64,000 bases of DNA. It comes from Bacteroidota bacterium. GTDB lineage: Bacteria; Bacteroidota; Bacteroidia; Chitinophagales; Chitinophagaceae. This document shows, piece by piece, positions 53,181-61,955 of this stretch. The notes below the pieces were generated by a model. That model worked only from the letters and a program-made list of their open reading frames with translations, was not told where the DNA came from and ran no database searches. The stretch covers positions 186,001 through 250,000 of the forward strand of contig JAEZGI010000077.1 of NCBI GenBank assembly GCA_023416995.1, written 5' to 3'. Position 1 is the first letter of the stretch. Each line of letters begins with the position of its first letter. Made by a program: the position numbers and the translations under genes.

Positions 53181-54734
53181 ATGACCCAGATTAAGCGAAC
53201 AGATGCAGGTATAGAAATTAAACCGGTATACGGGCCCGGAGATGCAAAAACAGATCCGGGTAATCCCGGTGAGTTCCCTTTTACACGTGGCGTACAACCT
53301 GATATGTATCGCGGGCGGCTTTGGACCATGCGGCAATACGCGGGTTTCAGCACTGCAGAAGAAAGTAATAAACGGTATCATTATCTGTTGTCGCAGGGTG
53401 TGATGGGGCTTAGTGTAGCCTTTGATCTCCCAACACAGATCGGTTACGACAGCAACCACCCGCTGGCAGAAGGCGAGGTTGGCAAGGTTGGCGTAGCGAT
53501 CGACACAATCGAGGATATTCAGACCCTGTTTGCGGGAATCAAACTCGAACAGGTTTCAACTTCGATGACCATCAATGCCACAGGGTTTATCCTGCTCGCA
53601 TTTTATATTGCACTCGCCAAACAACAAGGCGCGGATCTCAAAAAAATAACTGGTACCATCCAGAATGATATTCTGAAAGAATACGCTGCCCGGGGAACTT
53701 ATATATATCCGCCAAAACCATCGATGCGGATTATCACAGATATTTTTGAATACTGCGGCCGTGAAACGCCAAAGTTTAATACCATTTCTATTTCGGGTTA
53801 TCATATCCGTGAGGCCGGAAGTACCGCCGTGCAGGAAATTGCGTTTACGCTTAGCAACGGCAAAGCTTATGTAAAAGCGGCCATTGAAAAAGGACTTGAT
53901 ATCAATGTATTTGGCAGAAGATTATCATTCTTTTTCAACGCCCATAACAATCTATTTGAAGAAGCAGCCAAATTCAGAGCAGCAAGACGCATGTGGGCAA
54001 AGATTATGAAAGATCTTGGTGCCACGGACCCCAAAGCAATGATGCTCCGTTTTCATGCGCAAACCGGTGGCAGCACGCTCACCGCACAACAACCATTAAA
54101 TAATATTTCGAGAGTAACGCTTCAATCGCTCGCAGCCATCCTTGGCGGCACGCAATCGCTGCATACCAATGGTTATGATGAAGCTTTGAGTTTACCAACT
54201 GAAGAAGCCGCGGCCATAGCACTTAGAACCCAACAGATAATTGCTTTTGAAAGCGGGGTGCCGGATACCACCGACCCGCTGGCGGGTTCATACTTTATCG
54301 AATCAATGACTGATGAAATTGAAGCCAGGGCGCAGGAGCTGATCGCGGTAATTGATTCGATGGGTGGAAGTGTCAGCGCTATTGAACAACAGTTTATCCA
54401 GGAGCAGATTGCAAAATCTGCTTATGAATATCAACGTGCCATTGAAACCGGTGAAAAGATCATAGTAGGAGTGAACCGTTTTCAACAAAGCCAGGAACAG
54501 AAAATTCCTGGTTTCAGGATTGACGAAAGTATCCGTCAGATACAAACGGAAAAACTGGAAGCATTCAAAAACAACCGGGATCCGGCAAAATGCGACAACC
54601 TGTTACAACAACTAAATGACGCCGCTTCCGGGGGAGATAATATCATGCCAGTTGTTATTGAGGCCGTGGAACAAAAATGTACACTAGGTGAGATAGCAGA
54701 TACACTTCGTGAACTCTGGGGTGAATACAAATAG
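53181..54734 (+). CDS. Methylmalonyl-CoA mutase large-subunit-type protein, no B12 domain
   Basis: The 517-residue protein covers the acyl-CoA mutase TIM barrel: 'FPFTRGVQPDMYRGRLWTMRQYAGFSTAEESNKRYHYLLSQGVMGLSVAFDLPTQIGYD', 'STSMTINATGFILLAFYIAL', 'GTIQNDILKEYAARGTYIYPP', 'SISGYHIREAGSTAVQEIAFTL' and 'RFHAQTGGSTLTAQQPLNNISRVTLQSLAAILGGTQSLHTNGYDEAL'. It ends near 'LGEIADTLRELWGEYK' without the cobalamin-binding domain (DxHxxG), so it needs a separate small subunit encoded elsewhere. It isomerises methylmalonyl-CoA and succinyl-CoA or a related pair. A strong terminator follows. Confidence 0.92.
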   Translation: MTQIKRTDAGIEIKPVYGPGDAKTDPGNPGEFPFTRGVQPDMYRGRLWTMRQYAGFSTAEESNKRYHYLLSQGVMGLSVAFDLPTQIGYDSNHPLAEGEVGKVGVAIDTIEDIQTLFAGIKLEQVSTSMTINATGFILLAFYIALAKQQGADLKKITGTIQNDILKEYAARGTYIYPPKPSMRIITDIFEYCGRETPKFNTISISGYHIREAGSTAVQEIAFTLSNGKAYVKAAIEKGLDINVFGRRLSFFFNAHNNLFEEAAKFRAARRMWAKIMKDLGATDPKAMMLRFHAQTGGSTLTAQQPLNNISRVTLQSLAAILGGTQSLHTNGYDEALSLPTEEAAAIALRTQQIIAFESGVPDTTDPLAGSYFIESMTDEIEARAQELIAVIDSMGGSVSAIEQQFIQEQIAKSAYEYQRAIETGEKIIVGVNRFQQSQEQKIPGFRIDESIRQIQTEKLEAFKNNRDPAKCDNLLQQLNDAASGGDNIMPVVIEAVEQKCTLGEIADTLRELWGEYK

Positions 54735-54755
54735 TTGCTTGATCCTTATTTTAAC

Positions 54756-54793
54756 AATGCCGGTTCCATAGGCTGAACCGGCATTACTTTTTT
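54756..54793 (+). terminator. Intrinsic terminator of the mutase gene
   Basis: AATGCCGGTTC (54756-54766) pairs with GAACCGGCATT (54775-54785), then ACTTTTTT. Confidence 0.85.
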
Positions 54794-54823
54794 AAAACGA
54801 CATTGCTGTTTTGAGTGCATCCT

Positions 54824-54868
54824 AAAAAAAATGCCGGTTTCACATCGCGAAACCGGCATTTTTATTTT
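54824..54868. terminator. Bidirectional terminator of secDF
   Basis: AAATGCCGGTTTC (54829-54841) pairs with GAAACCGGCATTT (54849-54861), flanked by A- and T-runs. It ends secDF from the minus strand and shares the AATGCCGGTT core with the mutase terminator 36 bp away. Confidence 0.85.
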
Positions 54869-54878
54869 ATGCAACGCT

Positions 54879-57800
54879 TTATTTTGTAAGCGCTGGTTGT
54901 TTTTCTGATTTAACCGTTGGAGCGTTAGCATCAGCTTTGCCCAATGGTTTGTTACGTGCCAGATCCACCAGCATCGGAGCCGCTACAAAGATAGAAGAGT
55001 AAGTACCGGTTACAACACCAATCAACATGGCGAATGCAAAACCTCTTGTTACTTCACCACCTACCAGGAACAGGATCAGGATAGTCAGGAACACCGTGAA
55101 AGATGTCATAACTGTTCTGCTGAGTGTCTGATTGATGGCACGGTTTACGATCGTGTGTGAATGTTCACCCTTCATTAACCTGCTGTCTTCCCGGATACGG
55201 TCGTATACGATCACGGTATCGTTCATTGAGAAACCGATAACGGTCAGGATCGCCGCGATAAAGTGCTGGTCAATTTCAAGCGGGAACGGAACGATGTTCT
55301 TGAAGTAAGAAAACACGATCAACGTTACGACCACGTCATGCAACAGTGCAATGATGGTACCCATTGAATACCTCCAGTCGCGGAAACGGAGGAAGATGTA
55401 CAAAGTAATCACAAGCATTGACCAGAATGTTGCCCAGATGGCACCTTTCTGAAGGTCATCCGAAATGGTAGGATCAACTTTTTTGGTTTGCTCGATATAC
55501 TTGGTTGTTCCAAATTCCTCAGCAGTTAAACCTGCAGGCAGGAAAGGTTTCAAACCTTCAAACAGTTTTGCCTGTACCTGCTGATCGGCAGCGATACCTT
55601 CCTGGTTGATCAGGTAATCAGTAGTGATATCATATTTGCTGGATGAACCGTAGGTTTTAATAACAGGTGATGATTCAAAGGTCTTTTCCAAAGCTTCGCG
55701 CAGTTTCTCACCTTCCTGCGGTGCATCGAAACGTACAATATAGCTACGACCACCACTAAACTCAACACCGTATTTGAAACCATTGAAAAATGCCCCGATT
55801 CCCAATACCAGGATCACTGCAGAGATCATGTAGGCATACTTACGGTATTCGATGAATTTATAAGCAGCGTGACGGAAAATTCGTTGTGAGAAGCTTGTGA
55901 AATATTTAAAGTGACGACCTTTTTTAGTGTACATGTCTGTGATAAGTCTTGATACCAGGATACCGGTAAACAATGACAGTAACAGACCGAGAATTTGTGT
56001 GGTAGCAAAACCAAGCACCGGACCAAGACCATAGATTGCAAGAATAATTGCAGTCAGCAAACTGGTGATGTGCGCATCCAATACCGGTGGCAAAGATCTG
56101 CGGTAACCGATTTTAACAGCCTGGTCGTGTGTATTACCTTTTGAAAGTTCTTCTTTAATTCTTTCAAATATGATAACGTTTGTATCCACTGCCATACCGA
56201 TGGTAAGTACAAGACCCGCGATACCTGCAGCGGTCAATGTGGCGTGCATAGCACTCAGTATACCTACAGTAAACAGCAGGTTCAGGATAAGCGCAATATT
56301 AGCAACAATACCGCCTGTGTTGTAATAGATGATCATCAATGCGAAGATCACGAGGAACGAGATCAGGAACGACATCAGACCGCCTTTTACAGCTTCCTGT
56401 CCGAGTGTTGGTCCAACCACCTGCTCCTGTACGATCTTTGCAGGTGCATCAAGTTTACCCGCTTTAAGGATATTGGCAAGATCCTGTGCTTCTTCAACCA
56501 CGAGTTGTGTATTGGCACCGGAACCACTTCCCATTGTAATACGTGAATTACCACCAGAGATTTTGTCGATCACATTTGGTGCAGAATACACGATATCGTC
56601 CAGAACAATCGCAATAGATTTTCCTTTGTTCTTTTCTGTCATACGCTCCCAGGTGCGTGCACCGGAATTCGTCATGCTCATGGTAACATTCACCTCGTTG
56701 GTGATCTGGTCAAATTCCTGGCTTGCATTTTCAATGGCATCACCTTCCAGTTCTGCACCTTCCTTACCAGGAATTGTTTTGATGGCGTATAATAAAAGAA
56801 CGTTTGAAAGTTTGCCTTCGGCATCGCGGTCCTGTTTGCCCCAAAGGAATTTCACATTCGCAGGGAAGTTATTTCTCACGGCGGGAATGCGAAGATATTC
56901 GTTCACTTTGGCAGTGTCTGCAATACGGGAAATACCAATGTATGGGTAAACATAATACTGGCCGGTCTGTGGATTCTGTTGTGGTTGAATCGGGTTCAGG
57001 ATCCGGAACAATGGGTTAGTACCTGCTGTGGTATCAACCTTAGCTGAATCGGACACTTCTGTTGTTCTATTGGCTGAAGCCAGGTAGGCGTCAAGTGATT
57101 TATCGGCATTTTGTAAACCCTGTGACAGGTCAGGGAAAGTGTACACTTCCCAGAACTGCAGATTAGCTGATGATTGAAGGAATCTTCTTACACGCTCGGG
57201 ATCAGTTGCGCCTGCAAGCTCAACGGTAATGATACCCTTGTTCTCATCAAGACTGATATTAGGCTGAGCAACTCCAAACTTGTCGATACGACGTTGGAGT
57301 ACCTGGTAGGTTTGTGCCATACCTGCATTCGCCTGCTCGCGGATGTAGTTCAGCACCTGGGCGTCTGAAGCTGTGATCGTTAATTTGTTGCGGTTGGTGT
57401 TGGCAAAATGCGGAGCGAGGCTGGCTCCGGGATTTTGTGCACTGTATGCAGCTCCAAAAAGATCAATAAAGTTTTGATCGCTGTTAAGTTTTCTTCTTTT
57501 AGCTTCTTCGATAGCAGCTAATAATTTGGGATCCTTAGGGTTGTTGGATACTCCTTTAATAAGACCGTCAAGCGCGATATCAAGTGTTACGTTGATACCT
57601 CCCTGTAAATCCAGGCCCAGCAGCAGTTCGCTTTCTTTGGCTTTCTGATAAGTGTTTCCCCACCAGGTAATCTTTGTGTCACGGGTACTATCAAGAAGAT
57701 CTGCATAACGCTGGTTTACCAGTGTATTGATAGTGTCTTTGTACAGTGCCTGTGCTTCTTTGTTACCGGCGTATTTTTGCTCGGGGTTCGGATACAATCG

Positions 57801-57926
57801 TTTAATCTGTTGTTCTGCTTTGGCCTTCATCGCTGATTCGTGCTTATTTACGAACCAGGTGAAGGATAGCTGGTAACCGGAAATAAGGATCAGCAGAACA
57901 GCAAAAATACTAACCAGTGCTCTCAT
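54879..57926 (-). CDS. secDF: Fused protein translocase subunit SecDF
   Basis: The 1015-residue membrane protein joins SecD and SecF. The SecD part has an N-terminal helix (4-20), 'LLGLDLQGGINVTLDIAL', a large periplasmic region of about 350 residues, then 'ANILKAGKLDAPAKIVQEQVVGPTLGQEAVKGG', six helices with 'GMAVDTNVIIFERIKEEL'. SecF follows from about residue 690 with 'FNGFKYGVEFSGGRSYIVRFD' and 'DVVVTLIVFSYFKNIVPFPLEIDQHFIAAILTVIGFSMNDTVIVYDRIRED'. It uses the proton gradient to pull exported proteins through SecYEG. The fused form is usual in Bacteroidota. Confidence 0.97.
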   Translation of the reverse strand: MRALVSIFAVLLILISGYQLSFTWFVNKHESAMKAKAEQQIKRLYPNPEQKYAGNKEAQALYKDTINTLVNQRYADLLDSTRDTKITWWGNTYQKAKESELLLGLDLQGGINVTLDIALDGLIKGVSNNPKDPKLLAAIEEAKRRKLNSDQNFIDLFGAAYSAQNPGASLAPHFANTNRNKLTITASDAQVLNYIREQANAGMAQTYQVLQRRIDKFGVAQPNISLDENKGIITVELAGATDPERVRRFLQSSANLQFWEVYTFPDLSQGLQNADKSLDAYLASANRTTEVSDSAKVDTTAGTNPLFRILNPIQPQQNPQTGQYYVYPYIGISRIADTAKVNEYLRIPAVRNNFPANVKFLWGKQDRDAEGKLSNVLLLYAIKTIPGKEGAELEGDAIENASQEFDQITNEVNVTMSMTNSGARTWERMTEKNKGKSIAIVLDDIVYSAPNVIDKISGGNSRITMGSGSGANTQLVVEEAQDLANILKAGKLDAPAKIVQEQVVGPTLGQEAVKGGLMSFLISFLVIFALMIIYYNTGGIVANIALILNLLFTVGILSAMHATLTAAGIAGLVLTIGMAVDTNVIIFERIKEELSKGNTHDQAVKIGYRRSLPPVLDAHITSLLTAIILAIYGLGPVLGFATTQILGLLLSLFTGILVSRLITDMYTKKGRHFKYFTSFSQRIFRHAAYKFIEYRKYAYMISAVILVLGIGAFFNGFKYGVEFSGGRSYIVRFDAPQEGEKLREALEKTFESSPVIKTYGSSSKYDITTDYLINQEGIAADQQVQAKLFEGLKPFLPAGLTAEEFGTTKYIEQTKKVDPTISDDLQKGAIWATFWSMLVITLYIFLRFRDWRYSMGTIIALLHDVVVTLIVFSYFKNIVPFPLEIDQHFIAAILTVIGFSMNDTVIVYDRIREDSRLMKGEHSHTIVNRAINQTLSRTVMTSFTVFLTILILFLVGGEVTRGFAFAMLIGVVTGTYSSIFVAAPMLVDLARNKPLGKADANAPTVKSEKQPALTK

Positions 57927-57955
57927 CGCAATTGTTGTTTATTTTTTAAGGTTGG

Positions 57956-57963
57956 CAAAGATA
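57956..57963 (-). promoter_or_regulatory. Candidate -7 box of secDF
   Basis: On the minus strand TATCTTTG matches TAnnTTTG, 29 bp before the secDF ATG. No clear TTG at the expected spacing. Confidence 0.4.
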
Positions 57964-58092
57964 GGGTTTTCAAAAGAAGAAAATCATTATGTGACCCGGG
58001 TTTACCTGCAATAATAAGGTATGTCCGGCACATCCGGTAGAACGTAAATCCGTGTTTTGTGGTATCTGGTGGTTAAAATTTAAGAAGCAACG

Positions 58093-58121
58093 TTTGAAGT
58101 CTGATTTCGTTCCTACATTTG
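58093..58121 (+). promoter_or_regulatory. Promoter of the aminotransferase gene
   Basis: TTTG (58093-58096), a 17-bp spacer and TACATTTG (58114-58121) match both Bacteroidota elements exactly; the ATG lies 30 bp further. This is the best promoter match in the window. Confidence 0.6.
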
Positions 58122-58151
58122 CGTTCTTCACCAAAATAAAGTAAGCCGACA

Positions 58152-59342
58152 ATGCAGTTATCTTCCCGATTACAACGTTTCAATGAACCGGAAACATTAA
58201 AAATGGCCAAACTGGGCCGCGAATTACGCGCGAAAGGTATCGATGTTATTGACCTAAGCCTGGGTGAGCCCGATTTTGACACTCCTGAATATATTAAGGA
58301 GTCTGCGAAAAAAGCCATCGACGAAAACTGGAGCCACTACACACCGGTAGCCGGCTATGCCGACCTTCGCGAAGCCGTATGCACAAAACTTAAACGGGAT
58401 AACAACCTTGATTATAAACCTGAAAATATACTGGTTTCAACCGGTGCCAAACAAAGTCTTGCCAATGTAATTATGGCAGTGATAGATAAAGACGACGAAG
58501 TGATCATCCCCACACCATTCTGGGTAACTTATTCAGAACTGGTCCGCATCGCTGAAGGCACACCCGTTTTTATCAGATCTTCTATCCAGAATAAATATAA
58601 AATCACACCCCAGGAACTGGAAGCTGCCATCACTCCAAAAACAAAGTTGTTCATGTTCTCTTCTCCCTGCAACCCAAGCGGTGCGGTGTATTCAAAAGAG
58701 GAGTTGCATGGACTTGCCGAGGTTTTCAGGAAATACCCTGATATCTTCATTCTTTCTGATGAGATCTATGAGTATATCAACTATGTAGGTAAACATGAAA
58801 GCATCGCCCAGTTCGATGACCTGAAAGATCGTGTTATTCTTGTAAACGGACTCAGCAAGGGTTTTGCAATGACCGGCTGGAGATTGGGTTACATAGCAGC
58901 CGATCCGGCAGTTGTCAAAGGAAGCGAAAAGATCCAGGGCCAGTTCACCAGCGCAACCTGCTCTATCACACAACGCGCGGCGATTGACGCGCTGACCGGG
59001 GATCTTACGCCTTCAAAACAAATGGCAGAAGAATTTACCCGCCGCCGTAAAAAAATGCTGGAACTGATGGGACAGATCCCGAATGTTACCTGCATAGAAC
59101 CCGAAGGAGCTTTTTATGTATTTCCGGTGATGAAGGCTTATTATGGTAAAAAAGCAGGTGATCAGACCATCAACAACTCTGATGACCTGTCTATGTACCT
59201 TTTAAATACTGCGCATGTATCAAGTGTATCAGGAAGTGCATTCGGAGAGCCCGACAGCATCCGGTTGTCATTTGCCAACAGTATGAAGAATATAGAAGCA
59301 GGAGTGGAGCGTATCAGCAAAGCGCTGGCTGCTTTACAATAA
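58152..59342 (+). CDS. Aspartate aminotransferase-type PLP enzyme (class I)
   Basis: The 396-residue fold-type I enzyme has 'VIDLSLGEPDFDTPEYIKESAKKAI', 'YTPVAGYADLREAV', 'STGAKQSLANVIMAVID', 'FSSPCNPSGAVYSKEEL', 'DIFILSDEIYEYINY' with the PLP-contacting Asp and Tyr, 'LVNGLSKGFAMTGWRLGYIAA' with Schiff-base Lys236, and 'SGSAFGEPDSIRLSFANS' with the carboxylate-binding Arg. This matches AspAT subgroup Ib (AspB-type). Cytosolic; interconverts aspartate and glutamate with their 2-oxo acids, and prephenate use is also possible in this group. Monocistronic with a promoter and terminator. Confidence 0.93.
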   Translation: MQLSSRLQRFNEPETLKMAKLGRELRAKGIDVIDLSLGEPDFDTPEYIKESAKKAIDENWSHYTPVAGYADLREAVCTKLKRDNNLDYKPENILVSTGAKQSLANVIMAVIDKDDEVIIPTPFWVTYSELVRIAEGTPVFIRSSIQNKYKITPQELEAAITPKTKLFMFSSPCNPSGAVYSKEELHGLAEVFRKYPDIFILSDEIYEYINYVGKHESIAQFDDLKDRVILVNGLSKGFAMTGWRLGYIAADPAVVKGSEKIQGQFTSATCSITQRAAIDALTGDLTPSKQMAEEFTRRRKKMLELMGQIPNVTCIEPEGAFYVFPVMKAYYGKKAGDQTINNSDDLSMYLLNTAHVSSVSGSAFGEPDSIRLSFANSMKNIEAGVERISKALAALQ

Positions 59343-59392
59343 ATCGGTTTTGGACCTGTTGAGGTTTTTTAAAATGTTCAACATCCAAACGG

Positions 59393-59433
59393 AGGGCTGT
59401 CACGGAACTGATCCATGGCAGCCCTTCTTATTT
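59393..59433 (+). terminator. Intrinsic terminator of the aminotransferase gene
   Basis: AGGGCTGTCA (59393-59402) pairs with TGGCAGCCCT (59416-59425, one G-T), then TCTTATTTT. Confidence 0.75.
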
Positions 59434-59450
59434 TGAACCGGGCAGGGACC

Positions 59451-59484
59451 AAAAAAAATTCCCCGCCATTCTCAGGCAGGGAAT
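59451..59484 (-). terminator. Terminator facing the repeat region
   Basis: On the minus strand ATTCCCTGCC and GGCGGGGAAT form a 10-bp stem with one mismatch and a 7-nt loop, followed by eight T. The only minus-strand sequence upstream of it for 700 bp is the non-coding repeat region, which implies that region is transcribed, or that read-through from the M14 genes stops here. Confidence 0.7.
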
Positions 59485-59995
59485 CTCGGTCATTTAATCT
59501 TCGGCAGGAGTTTGAAACCGGGGTTAATCGGTTCCTGGGTTAACTTCTACGATTGGCAGAATACGGGGTTAGTGCTTCTGCGTAAGGGTTGTTTTAAGGG
59601 CTAACTAATATCAGTTAGTGTTGGTTGTTGGTTAGTTTTGGTTCTGAAACGTCGTTACTACAGTTGGGTTTAGGGGTCGCAATTAGTTTTGGTTCAAAAC
59701 AACGGTTGGGTTTAGGGGTAACAGTTAGTTTTGGTTAAAAAATCACGGTTGGGTTTAGGGGTTGCAATTAGTTTTGGTTCAAAATTTACGGTCGGGTTTA
59801 GGGGTAACAGTAAGTTTTGGTTCAAATCCAGGTTTGGGTGGTTAGTTTTGGTTCTATTGTTTCAGGGTTTGAGTTTTTCAGTTTGGTTCACTATTCACTG
59901 CCTCGGGGTCGGCTATCTAAACTGAAATTTCCAGGTTGGGTCGGGGCGCTACTGTTCTTTTTCCTCTTTTCTATCTGTTTGTAGCTGCTTGCTTT
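59485..59995 (-). ncRNA. Candidate untranslated RNA across the repeats
   Basis: The minus strand reads C/A-rich repeats and ends at the terminator at 59451-59484. A possible -7 box CATCTTTG (one mismatch to TAnnTTTG) lies near 60003-60010. No ATG occurs on this strand across the repeats and no frame stays open through all units. Transcription is inferred from the terminator only; M14 read-through is the alternative. Confidence 0.25.
59632..59890 (+). repeat. G-rich 42-43-bp imperfect tandem repeats with telomere-like cores
   Basis: Six units start at 59632 (51 bp), 59683 (42), 59725 (43), 59768 (43), 59811 (31) and 59842. Each opens with TTAGTTTTGGTT, has a variable A-rich stretch, then GGTTGGGTTTAGGGGT. 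Units ending GTYGCAA (first, third) alternate with units ending GTAACAG (second, fourth), so there is an 85-bp two-unit period. Unit 5 is truncated and unit 6 is degenerate; fragments such as GGGGTTA appear upstream to 59519. Runs of two to four G at regular spacing could form G-quadruplexes. The interval 59343-60193 has no gene. Confidence 0.88.
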
Positions 59996-60070
59996 TGTAA
60001 AACAAAGATGCAACATTAATTCAGGTGGAACCATCAAACTTGTCGTGCAATTGTGTTGTGTTGGATAAAG

Positions 60071-60113
60071 ATTTAGGATTCACTAAGTAAAATCCCTTAG
60101 TGTTTATCTAAAT
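60071..60113. other. Nested inverted repeat downstream of the M14 gene
   Basis: ATTTAG and CTAAAT enclose an inner stem CACTAAG/CTTAGTG with an 8-nt loop. It lies 80 bp beyond the end of the M14 peptidase gene. There is no good T-tract on either strand, so it is a weak terminator at best. Confidence 0.4.
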
Positions 60114-60193
60114 GAAAACTACAAGGTGGCAACCATGTCTGAAATCGACACAATTACCACCCTGAGAAGCTGTTTCTTTCGTAAATCAGCGTG

Positions 60194-61927
60194 CTAACGG
60201 GTAGCCTTACCGCCTTTGCGGCTATCCACCGCAATGCTGTATTTACCCTGGCCCTGTACAATCCAACGTACCGTCACAGTGCCCATTCCCGGAATATTTT
60301 CAACCTCCAGTTTTTCAGGGGCGTTCTTTTGTTCCTGGGTAATGTTCAGATCGCGGTTTTGAACCACCATGCCCGCAACTACCTTTACACCCGAAATACT
60401 TACATAGTCCGGCCGCTCGATCTTGTACTTCAGATCCTGGCTGGAATGTGTCGGCATGATGCGGTTGTTGGCAATAACTGCCGTAATCTCTTTCAAACCA
60501 CCACCGAGGTCTTTCTCCGAAACGGAATCAATGCTGAGTTTTGGGGTATGATAACTATGGTATATGGTAAACGCCATGTTCCTGTGCGCATCGCTTTCCA
60601 GTAAAAAACCCGGGTGTGCACGTCCAAAGTTTTTCTTGAAACCGCCAATTTCTATCTTACCATATTGTGGATGGTCGAACTCGTGCCATTCAACAAATGC
60701 ATCCCTGAACAAGAGGTGACGGTTAAATTCATTGGCCGCATTATTCTGAGGATCACGTGTTGCTTCTTTATGAAACATCAGGTACGGTGTCCATAATTCA
60801 TTTGAATAGGTGTAGATGCCACGGCTGCCATAAAACCAATCGAGCTCGCCACCATAAGCAGAATAGAGATCCTTGTATACTACCAGGTATTTATAACCCG
60901 GAATTAGTTCTTCGCCCTTTTTTGCAATAAAATCATACACGCGAACATCCTGTGCATTATAGGTTCCCACATCTTCCTGACCGCCCGGTCCCCGCAAAAT
61001 CATACCACCTGAATTATGAAAGGATTGCGCCGCAGCAATGTTTGGATGTTTCATTACAAACTCCATTACCGCCCGGTTTTCAGGTAAACTAAAAGGATAT
61101 TTATATGCGCCGCCCTGAATATAATTCGGCTGCCAGCCCCATCCCCAATCACGGTTCGGATCGTATTCAAAAGTGTGTCCATCTTCGTTTACAAGTCCGT
61201 CACCATCGTTATCGATTCCTTCAAGACCAAGTAGTTCGTATTCACCTTTTTGATCAGCCGGTACCGTGATCATTCTTGTAGGATCATTTGGGTCGATGCG
61301 AAGATTTCCATTAGGGTTTTTCCGGCGCATGTACACAATCTCATTATCGCCGTCCAGGTCATCATAACCATCTTCATTCACGAGCCCATCGCGATCATTG
61401 TCAACAGGTATAACCCCGGATCTTGGCGAGCTGGCAGTATTCCCCTTATGGATATAACTGTCGCGGCCATCAGGGTTTATAGAAGGAATAATGTAGAATA
61501 CCTTATCCGCCAGTAGCTCCTTTATAAATTTTGTGTCACCATAACTTTCAGTGAGATACCATGCAGTATACATCGCGAATTCGGCACCCTGTATTTCATT
61601 CGAATGGATGTTTCCATCGATATACATACCAGGTTTTGAATCGGGGCTGCCTTTTTTATAATCAGTGATTACAAGGCACCACAGATCGCGGCCCTCAAAA
61701 GATTTACCAATTGATTCAAGTTTCGCCAGATCAGGATAAGCGGCGGCTATTTTTTTACAGATCTCAGTGATGCCTCCATGGTCATAATACTTGTTCCAGG
61801 AGATAGCCACTTTTGGGTTTGCCGGCGAACCCGCAGCTTTAAAAATCTGATCAGCACGCTGTGCAATTACGGATACAGGAAGTAATGCAACGAACAGTGC
61901 TATTATATTAATCTTAATAAATTTCAT
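60194..61927 (-). CDS. M14-family zinc carboxypeptidase with calcium-loop inserts
   Basis: From ATG at 61927 the protein has 577 residues with a signal peptide (1-23, ending VIAQ). The catalytic set of M14 is complete: HSNE at 108-111 ('IDGNIHSNEIQGAEFA'), 'SINPDGRDSY' with the substrate-binding Asn/Arg, third zinc ligand His304 in 'AQSFHNSGG', and catalytic Glu377 in 'YTYSNELW'. Two DxDxDG-type inserts, 'VDNDRDGLVNEDGYDDLDGD' at 175-194 and 'IDNDGDGLVNEDG' at 238-250, look like calcium-binding loops. A beta domain follows from about 470. An upstream in-frame ATG at 62014 lies inside the neighbouring gene and was rejected. The start is 28 bp after the paralogue's stop. Confidence 0.93.
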   Translation of the reverse strand: MKFIKINIIALFVALLPVSVIAQRADQIFKAAGSPANPKVAISWNKYYDHGGITEICKKIAAAYPDLAKLESIGKSFEGRDLWCLVITDYKKGSPDSKPGMYIDGNIHSNEIQGAEFAMYTAWYLTESYGDTKFIKELLADKVFYIIPSINPDGRDSYIHKGNTASSPRSGVIPVDNDRDGLVNEDGYDDLDGDNEIVYMRRKNPNGNLRIDPNDPTRMITVPADQKGEYELLGLEGIDNDGDGLVNEDGHTFEYDPNRDWGWGWQPNYIQGGAYKYPFSLPENRAVMEFVMKHPNIAAAQSFHNSGGMILRGPGGQEDVGTYNAQDVRVYDFIAKKGEELIPGYKYLVVYKDLYSAYGGELDWFYGSRGIYTYSNELWTPYLMFHKEATRDPQNNAANEFNRHLLFRDAFVEWHEFDHPQYGKIEIGGFKKNFGRAHPGFLLESDAHRNMAFTIYHSYHTPKLSIDSVSEKDLGGGLKEITAVIANNRIMPTHSSQDLKYKIERPDYVSISGVKVVAGMVVQNRDLNITQEQKNAPEKLEVENIPGMGTVTVRWIVQGQGKYSIAVDSRKGGKATR

Positions 61928-61955
61928 CTTAATGATTTTTATACCATTCCTGGCA

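Noticed and set aside
59632..59890. CRISPR array
   Set aside because: The units are imperfect over their whole length and there are no unique spacers of constant size between identical repeats; no cas gene is nearby.
59632..59890. True telomere or end of a linear chromosome
   Set aside because: Ordinary genes continue on both sides and the telomere-like core is embedded in a longer unit.
59731..59925. 64-codon plus-strand ORF in the repeats
   Set aside because: It begins with TTG, is made of repeat sequence and has no resemblance to a protein family.
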